Of a stretch of 64,000 nt of DNA, positions 58,949 to 64,000 are shown piece after piece. Source of the DNA: Planctomycetota bacterium (GTDB lineage: Bacteria; Planctomycetota; UBA1135; GCA-002686595); NCBI GenBank assembly GCA_028823345.1, contig JAPKBR010000001.1, positions 62,001 to 126,000 of the forward strand. The letters run 5' to 3'. The number at the start of each line of letters is the position of its first letter. Positions within the stretch are counted from its first letter, which is position 1. The notes under the pieces were generated by a model. That model ran no database searches and was not told where the DNA came from. It worked only from the letters and a program-made list of their open reading frames with translations. Both the position numbers and the translations under genes were made by a program.

Positions 58949-60775
58949 ATGAAACTAGGAATTTTACCCATGTCCCTGATCGGGTTGGTTGTGGTTACAG
59001 GTATTGGCTATGCCGTGGTGAAAGGCGGCCTCTTCAGAGGAGAAGAAACCGTAGAGATCCAAGGGGCTCAAGTGCGCTTAGGAGACCTGCGGATCAGCGA
59101 AACCGTGCGCGCTAATCTTGAGGCCAGTAATGCTGCGATCTTGCGTTGCGAAATCGAACGGGGGGGCACGATCCTGTTTCTCGAAGAGGAGGGCAAGCAA
59201 GTTGAGGTGGGCGACCTGGTCTGTGAGTTGGACGTAAGCGAGATGGTGGACCGCGGGGTCGAGCAAGAGATCACCGTGAACCGTGCTCGCGCGGACTTGA
59301 CTAAGGCGGAGGAGCAGTTCGCGATTCAAGAAATTCAGAACCTGACCGACTTGGCCAAGGCTCAGCTGGAATTGCGCTTTGCAGAGATGGATCTTGAAAA
59401 GTATGTGGGCCGTGAAAAGCTGGGCAGCGATGGCGCCGCCGGAACCGTGCTCAGTGGATGGCAACACGAAATCATGGGCCTTGACGAAGCTATCATGCTG
59501 CGCGAACAGGAGCTGACCCAGGCCAAGAAGGAATTGGAATTCACCCGCGAACTGGTTAGCCGCGACTTCGCCGCTCAAAATGACCTCGAGCAGGATGAGC
59601 TGTCCTACGAGCGGGCGCGCATCGCCAAGGGGCAAGCCGAGCGCGAGAAGGCCCTGACCCTGGAATACGCTCACGAACGTCGTCTCGAAGAGTTGCGTCA
59701 AGCTATCGAGACAAGCGATCGTGATTTGCAGAAGACCGAGCGTCAGGCCCGGGCGCATCTCGCTGACTATCAAGCGGACATGGACTCTGCGCGCTTCACC
59801 CTTGCCCGCGAGGAGGACAAGCTGACCAAGATCGGCGAGCAGATTGGCAAGGCTAAAATTTACGCTCCGGTGTCAGGCATTGTTGTCTACGCCCGTGAGA
59901 GAAGCCGTTGGGGCAGCGGTGATCCCATCGATGAGGGCACCAGCGTGCGCGAACGCCAGGACATCATTTCGATTCCCCAGGCCGGAGGCATGATCGCCGA
60001 AGCCAAGCTGCATGAGACCAGTCTAAAGAAGGTACAGGTCGGGCAAAAGTGCTTGGTCCGAGTCGATGCTCAGCCTGGAGAGTTGTACGAGGGCCGTGTG
60101 GACTTCGTTGCCCAGTTGCCGGACTCGGGCTCCTACTGGTCCAACCCCAACCAACGGGTCTATCGTTCAATGATCGCCCTCGATGGGGGCGGTGAAGGGT
60201 TGCGCCCGGGCATGTCCTGTAACATCGAGATTCTTGTCGAGGACCTGACCAATGTGCTTTTCGTCCCGCGGCAATGCGTTTTCTTCGACGGCCGCGAGAC
60301 CGTCGTGTTCCGGCGTGAAGCTGGCGAGACCACCCGGCGGGTGGTCCGCGTGGGCCAGGACAACGCCCAGTGGGTGATGATCGAGGAGGGCCTCAAGGAA
60401 GGGGATGTGGTTTTGCTTGCCCCGCCGTCCGACTTCAAGCCCGAGGGCGTGTCCCCGGGTGCTCCCGAGGACGGGCCCGCGGCTGAGAAGGTCGAAGGCA
60501 GTCCAGCAGGCGGGGCATCGGGTCGATCCCCGGGTGGCTCCAGAGGAGGTTACTCCGGTGGCGCCCAGGCAGGTTCTGCAAGGGGCATGGGGGCCTCTTC
60601 AGGGGGCCGCGGTTCTAGCGCGGGCTCCGAGAAATCCGGAGGCGGAAGACCCAGTGGAGGCACAGGCGGACGACCCAGTGAAGCCAAGTCCAATGCCGGT
60701 ACCGGGGGTCGTCCGAGCGGCTCTTCATCCGGCGGCGCTCGTTCAGGTCAGGCAGCAGGTAAAGGCGGCAAGTGA
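58949..60775 (+). CDS. periplasmic adaptor (membrane fusion) protein of efflux system
   Basis: A 608-residue HlyD/MacA-type adaptor. One N-terminal membrane segment (about residues 5-26) is followed by a long alpha-helical hairpin (about 105-300), lipoyl halves and a beta-barrel domain (about 330-480), where VSGIVVYARERSRWGSG and RPGMSCNIEI are seen. The last 100 residues are a Gly/Ser/Arg low-complexity tail (GGRPSGGTGGRPS...), not usual in the family. An AAAGGAG (58936-58942) gives a strong ribosome site for ATG 58949. It joins the TolC-like duct to the MacB pump. Confidence 0.88.
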   Translation: MKLGILPMSLIGLVVVTGIGYAVVKGGLFRGEETVEIQGAQVRLGDLRISETVRANLEASNAAILRCEIERGGTILFLEEEGKQVEVGDLVCELDVSEMVDRGVEQEITVNRARADLTKAEEQFAIQEIQNLTDLAKAQLELRFAEMDLEKYVGREKLGSDGAAGTVLSGWQHEIMGLDEAIMLREQELTQAKKELEFTRELVSRDFAAQNDLEQDELSYERARIAKGQAEREKALTLEYAHERRLEELRQAIETSDRDLQKTERQARAHLADYQADMDSARFTLAREEDKLTKIGEQIGKAKIYAPVSGIVVYARERSRWGSGDPIDEGTSVRERQDIISIPQAGGMIAEAKLHETSLKKVQVGQKCLVRVDAQPGELYEGRVDFVAQLPDSGSYWSNPNQRVYRSMIALDGGGEGLRPGMSCNIEILVEDLTNVLFVPRQCVFFDGRETVVFRREAGETTRRVVRVGQDNAQWVMIEEGLKEGDVVLLAPPSDFKPEGVSPGAPEDGPAAEKVEGSPAGGASGRSPGGSRGGYSGGAQAGSARGMGASSGGRGSSAGSEKSGGGRPSGGTGGRPSEAKSNAGTGGRPSGSSSGGARSGQAAGKGGK

Positions 60776-61479
60776 CCCACGAAGTCCAAACTGAAATCGC
60801 CGCCGAGTTGCTGGATGTGCGGCGCGTGTATCACATGGGAAGCAGCCAGGTTGCTGCCCTTGACGGTATTTCCCATCGCTTTATGCGTGGGGAATATTGG
60901 TCGATCATGGGAAGCTCCGGCAGTGGCAAGAGCACCTTGCTGAACATTTTGGGATGCATCGACCGTCCCACGGAAGGGGAATACATGGTGGGTGGCAACC
61001 CCGTCTCATCCCTCGATGATAACCAGCTCAGCGAATTGCGAGGCGCGCGCTTGGGGTTCGTTTTCCAAAGCTACAACCTGATTCCCCAGTTGGATGTGTT
61101 GGAGAACATTTTGGTGCCGGTTATGTATCGTGACGAGTGGCCCACTTGGGCTTTAGATCGGGCCAAGGAATTGGCCGAGCGCGTTGGGCTTGGAGGGCGC
61201 ACGGGTCACCGACCCCCGGAGTTGTCCGGTGGGCAACAGCAGCGTGTGGCCATCGCCCGCGCATTGATCAACGACCCAGACCTGATCCTGGCGGACGAGG
61301 CCACGGGCAACCTGGATTCCAAAACTGCCGAGGAGATCCTAGAGGTCTTTGACGAGCTGCATGCGGAAGGCAAGACCATCTTGCTGGTGACCCACGAGAA
61401 TGCCGTGGGCCAGCGGGCTGGACGCACCTTGAAACTGAAAGACGGCCGCATTGAAGATGTGGTGGAGAACCATTCGTGA
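60772..61479 (+). CDS. MacB-type ABC transporter ATP-binding protein
   Basis: A 235-residue ABC ATPase of the MacB/LolD group. Walker A is GSSGSGKST, the signature is LSGGQQQRVAIARA and Walker B is LILADEATGNLD; the H-loop His is in VTHEN. GTG 60772 overlaps the adaptor stop (GTGA). The permease is a separate gene directly after it, in contrast to E. coli MacB, which is a fusion. It should power export or lipoprotein/peptide transfer across the envelope rather than import. Confidence 0.94.
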   Translation: MTHEVQTEIAAELLDVRRVYHMGSSQVAALDGISHRFMRGEYWSIMGSSGSGKSTLLNILGCIDRPTEGEYMVGGNPVSSLDDNQLSELRGARLGFVFQSYNLIPQLDVLENILVPVMYRDEWPTWALDRAKELAERVGLGGRTGHRPPELSGGQQQRVAIARALINDPDLILADEATGNLDSKTAEEILEVFDELHAEGKTILLVTHENAVGQRAGRTLKLKDGRIEDVVENHS

Positions 61480-62753
61480 TGATCATTCGCTCTCCTTTTC
61501 TACGCACCGTGCGCCTGGGTATCAGCAGCCTCCTGCTGCACAAACTTCGAGCCTTCTTGACCACCCTTGGGGTCCTGTTTGGAGTCGCCAGCGTGATTGC
61601 CATGCTGGCGGTGGGCGAGGGCGCGAGCGAGTCCGCCCAAGACCAGATCCGTCAATTGGGCAGCCAGAACGTCATTTTGCGTTCGGTCAAACCTCCTGAA
61701 GACCAACAGTCCAACCAGGAAGTGCGCGTGCTTTCCTATGGACTCACCGACGGGGATCGGAGGCGCATCGAAAACACCTACCCCGGTGTGCGCTCGGTGA
61801 TTCCGGTGATGCAGGTGCCCGAGGAAGTGCGCCGGGGGACTCGGGTCTGCAGACCACGGGTTCTTTGCACCCGCTCGGGCTATCGCGATGCCACCGGCCG
61901 CGTTCTTTATGAGGGCCGCTTCTTGACCGAGTTGGACGAGTCCCTCGAGGAGCCCGCCTGCGTGCTTTCCTATGAAGTGGCCCGGCACCTTTTTCCGTTT
62001 GCTTCGCCCGTGGGTGAGTCGATTCGCATTGGCGCTGAGTACCTGACCGTTGTGGGGGTCGTGCTCCCCAGAGGCCCGATCGGGGCGGTGGCCATTGATT
62101 CTACTACCGAGGTCGGCGGCGATATCTTCTTGCCCCTGGCCGCAGGCCGCCGGATGTTTGGCACCACCCAAGTCAAGATGCGCAGTGGCAGCCGGGACAT
62201 CACCGAGGTGGAGCTGCACGAGATCATCGTCGATGTGCGCAATGCCGCCGACGTGCCCATGGTGGCGGACGCTTGTCGCGCCATGCTGGCCCGTGATCAC
62301 AGCGAAAAGGACTGGGAAGTGATCGTGCCCCTAGAACTGCTCCTGCGTGCGGAAGAGACCAAGCGCATTTTCAACATCGTGCTGGGATCGATCGCCGGCA
62401 TTAGTTTGTTGGTGGGGGGCATCGGCATCATGAACGTGATGCTGGCCACGGTCACCGAGCGCACCCGCGAGATCGGCATTCGCCGTGCCCTCGGGGCCAA
62501 ACGCAAGGACATCGTGATTCAGTTCCTGGTGGAGACCACCGTGCTTTCGGGTTGTGGTGGAGTGGCCGGCGTTGTGGTGGGACTCATCATTCCGGCTATC
62601 GTGGAAGCCACGGCGGACATGCCAACGATTGTCACACCACAGGCTCCGGCCTTGGCCTTTGGAATTTCCGTTGGCATTGGTGTGATCTTTGGTTTGTACC
62701 CCGCATGGCGCGCGGCGAACATGGATCCTGTGGAAGCCCTGCGCCACGAATAG
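61476..62753 (+). CDS. MacB-type ABC transporter permease
   Basis: A 425-residue FtsX/MacB permease: one N-terminal membrane helix (SLLLHKLRAFLTTLGVLFGV), a MacB periplasmic core domain of about 230 residues, then three C-terminal helices. The end AAWRAANMDPVEALRHE-like (here AWRAANMDPVEALRHE) is the typical MacB C-terminus. ATG 61476 overlaps the ATPase stop (ATGA). With the adaptor and TolC-like protein it forms a complete tripartite pump. Confidence 0.93.
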   Translation: MMIIRSPFLRTVRLGISSLLLHKLRAFLTTLGVLFGVASVIAMLAVGEGASESAQDQIRQLGSQNVILRSVKPPEDQQSNQEVRVLSYGLTDGDRRRIENTYPGVRSVIPVMQVPEEVRRGTRVCRPRVLCTRSGYRDATGRVLYEGRFLTELDESLEEPACVLSYEVARHLFPFASPVGESIRIGAEYLTVVGVVLPRGPIGAVAIDSTTEVGGDIFLPLAAGRRMFGTTQVKMRSGSRDITEVELHEIIVDVRNAADVPMVADACRAMLARDHSEKDWEVIVPLELLLRAEETKRIFNIVLGSIAGISLLVGGIGIMNVMLATVTERTREIGIRRALGAKRKDIVIQFLVETTVLSGCGGVAGVVVGLIIPAIVEATADMPTIVTPQAPALAFGISVGIGVIFGLYPAWRAANMDPVEALRHE

Positions 62754-62810
62754 ATCCGGGTCTCTGGCAGCTAAGGCCCTGATCGGTGACCCTCTTGGTC
62801 GCCCCTTCCT

Positions 62811-64000
62811 TTAGGGCACCGTGCAGGGATCCCGTGGGCGATGCAGCAGGGCAAGGGCTAGGTGTTGGGCGTTACATTTCTTGGCGCCCTCTAGATCCGC
62901 CACTGTGCGCGCGACCCGTCGCAAGGATTGGATCGCCCGGGCACTGAGGGCGCGTTCGTTCGCTGCCCTGGTCAGTAGCTTGCCAAGGGAACCCTGAACG
63001 GGAACCCAACGGTCGAGGTCTTGGGCCCCGAGGCGTCCGTTGGGTAGGTCCTGTTTGCGCCCGTGGCGCATTTTGCGTGCGCCATCTACTCGCTCAATCA
63101 GTTCCGTTTCCGTCGGGCCCGAATGGGTCTTTCCTGTGAGTTCTTCCAAGCTGGAGGGTGCGAGTTGCACCACCAAGTCCAGACGATCATAGAGCGGTCC
63201 GCTGATTCGGTTTTGGTAGCGTTGAATCGCCCCAGGACCGCAGGAACAGGAGCGCCGCGGGTGCCCTTGGTAGCCACAGGGGCAAGGGTTCATGGCAGCC
63301 ACAAGCAGGAAACGGGCGGGGTGCTCCATGCGCACGGAAGCCCTGGAAATCAGAATGCGGCCGGTTTCCATGGGTTCCCGCAGGGCCTCGAGTGCGTCCC
63401 GTTTGAACTCGGGTAATTCGTCGAGGAAGAGCACACCTCGATGACTGAGACTGACTTCCCCGGCGCCTGCCTCGCGGCCACCGCCCACCAAGCCCGCGTG
63501 GGAAGTGGTGTGGTGCGGGGCACGGAAAGGACGGGCCTGAATGGGGCAGGCGCCGAAGGAGGCAGGACGGCTGAGGGGGTCGCAATCCGCAAGGGCCAGG
63601 AGATCGATGCGCTCGTGCTCGGATAAGGGGGGCAGCAACCGCACCAGCCGTCGGGCCAAGAGACTCTTGCCTGCCCCCGGTGGTCCGACCATCAACAGTG
63701 GGTGCCCCCCTGCGGCGGAGAGGGCCAGGGATCCCTTTGCAGCCCCCTGACCGCGCACTTCGTCAAGGGAGCCTTCTGCGGGAATGTTTGGTGCTGCGGG
63801 ATAGGCCCGGGGCAGGGGTTGGATGCGGCGTACATCTGCCAAGTGATCGATGGCTTCCCCGAGGGTGTCCACCCCGATCACTTTCAATCCTGCAATCCAA
63901 GCGCAGCGCCGCGCTGTTTCGGTGGGAGCAATCACCTGGGTGAAACCCTGGGCCAGCCCTGCGCGAGCCGCGTACAGTCCTCCGGCGCAGGCTCGCACTC
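62811..64000 (-). CDS. comM: ComM/YifB-family Mg-chelatase-like AAA+ protein, truncated by the window edge
   Basis: The gene runs off the right edge, so about 100 N-terminal residues (the Lon-like domain start) are missing and the true start is outside. The visible 395 residues include GPPGAGKS (Walker A), GVLFLDELPEF (Walker B) and MNPCPCGYQGHPRR with its CPCG and CSCG cysteine pairs, all typical of ComM, a helicase that extends branches during natural transformation. The C-terminal helical part with LSARAIQSLRRVARTVADLEG is complete. It converges on the MacB operon, separated by 57 bp with a small imperfect hairpin. Confidence 0.93.
   Translation of the reverse strand, partial: VRACAGGLYAARAGLAQGFTQVIAPTETARRCAWIAGLKVIGVDTLGEAIDHLADVRRIQPLPRAYPAAPNIPAEGSLDEVRGQGAAKGSLALSAAGGHPLLMVGPPGAGKSLLARRLVRLLPPLSEHERIDLLALADCDPLSRPASFGACPIQARPFRAPHHTTSHAGLVGGGREAGAGEVSLSHRGVLFLDELPEFKRDALEALREPMETGRILISRASVRMEHPARFLLVAAMNPCPCGYQGHPRRSCSCGPGAIQRYQNRISGPLYDRLDLVVQLAPSSLEELTGKTHSGPTETELIERVDGARKMRHGRKQDLPNGRLGAQDLDRWVPVQGSLGKLLTRAANERALSARAIQSLRRVARTVADLEGAKKCNAQHLALALLHRPRDPCTVP

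Noticed and set aside
62784..62810. Imperfect hairpin between macB and comM as a terminator
   Set aside because: A 7-bp stem with a mismatch/wobble and a pyrimidine stretch lacking a real T-run; kept only as a remark.

Overview
The window is a contiguous stretch of a high-GC, Gram-negative-type bacterial chromosome. The gene style points to Planctomycetota or a close relative: several lipoproteins of 600-1,200 residues with Ig-like and glycine-rich regions, unusual versions of conserved GTPases, many GTG/TTG starts and few Shine-Dalgarno sites. This assignment is an inference; no rRNA or tRNA gene was seen to confirm it. No insertion sequence, phage, CRISPR array or plasmid function was recognised.

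Layout. 45-853: two phosphotransferase-system proteins (EIIA-Ntr type and HPr). 945-5990: a tightly overlapping type IV pilus operon, pilM-pilN-pilO(fused to a PilP/GspB-like part)-secretin. 6507-11295: RNase E/G with a very long disordered N-terminus, then rplU, rpmA and obgE. 11418-17485: a PilT-like ATPase with a disordered leader, a GspC-like PDZ protein, type III pantothenate kinase, a shortened MnmE-like GTPase, and an aspartate carbamoyltransferase carrying a PyrI-type zinc ribbon. 17486-18354 is non-coding. 18355-29716: three large Ig-like lipoproteins and an S15 peptidase. 29802-38869: prepilin peptidase, an OmpA-type lipoprotein, an EF-G paralogue, then pilT-pilB-pilC-pilA. 38973-40759 (minus strand): a lipoprotein and a TatD nuclease. 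41303-44911: a fourth large Ig-like/Gly-rich lipoprotein. 45029-49003: amidohydrolase, NrnA-type DHH phosphoesterase, metallophosphoesterase, proline dehydrogenase (minus). 49035-56931: CutA, a DASS transporter, a degenerate sulfatase-like lipoprotein, two polytopic membrane proteins and a secreted protein. 57053-62753: a TolC-adaptor-MacB tripartite efflux system. The right edge holds a truncated comM on the minus strand.

How it fits together. The pilus genes lie in three blocks but together give a nearly complete machine: inner-membrane ring (PilM/N/O), secretin, platform (PilC), extension ATPase (PilB), two retraction-type ATPases, prepilin peptidase and a prepilin. The GspC-like protein and the GspB-like tail on PilO are type II secretion traits, so the machine may be a pilus/secretion hybrid. 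The big lipoproteins interleaved with it are candidate surface clients, though only proximity supports that.

The most notable signals are: the four-member lipoprotein family; a 95-bp promoter block duplicated before two unrelated secreted-protein genes; recurring -10-like hexamers very close to start codons (including a symmetric divergent pair at 48988-49035); GTPases lacking the usual guanine-specificity motif (Obg, MnmE-like, EF-G paralogue); the PyrB-zinc ribbon fusion; and the RNase E extensions.
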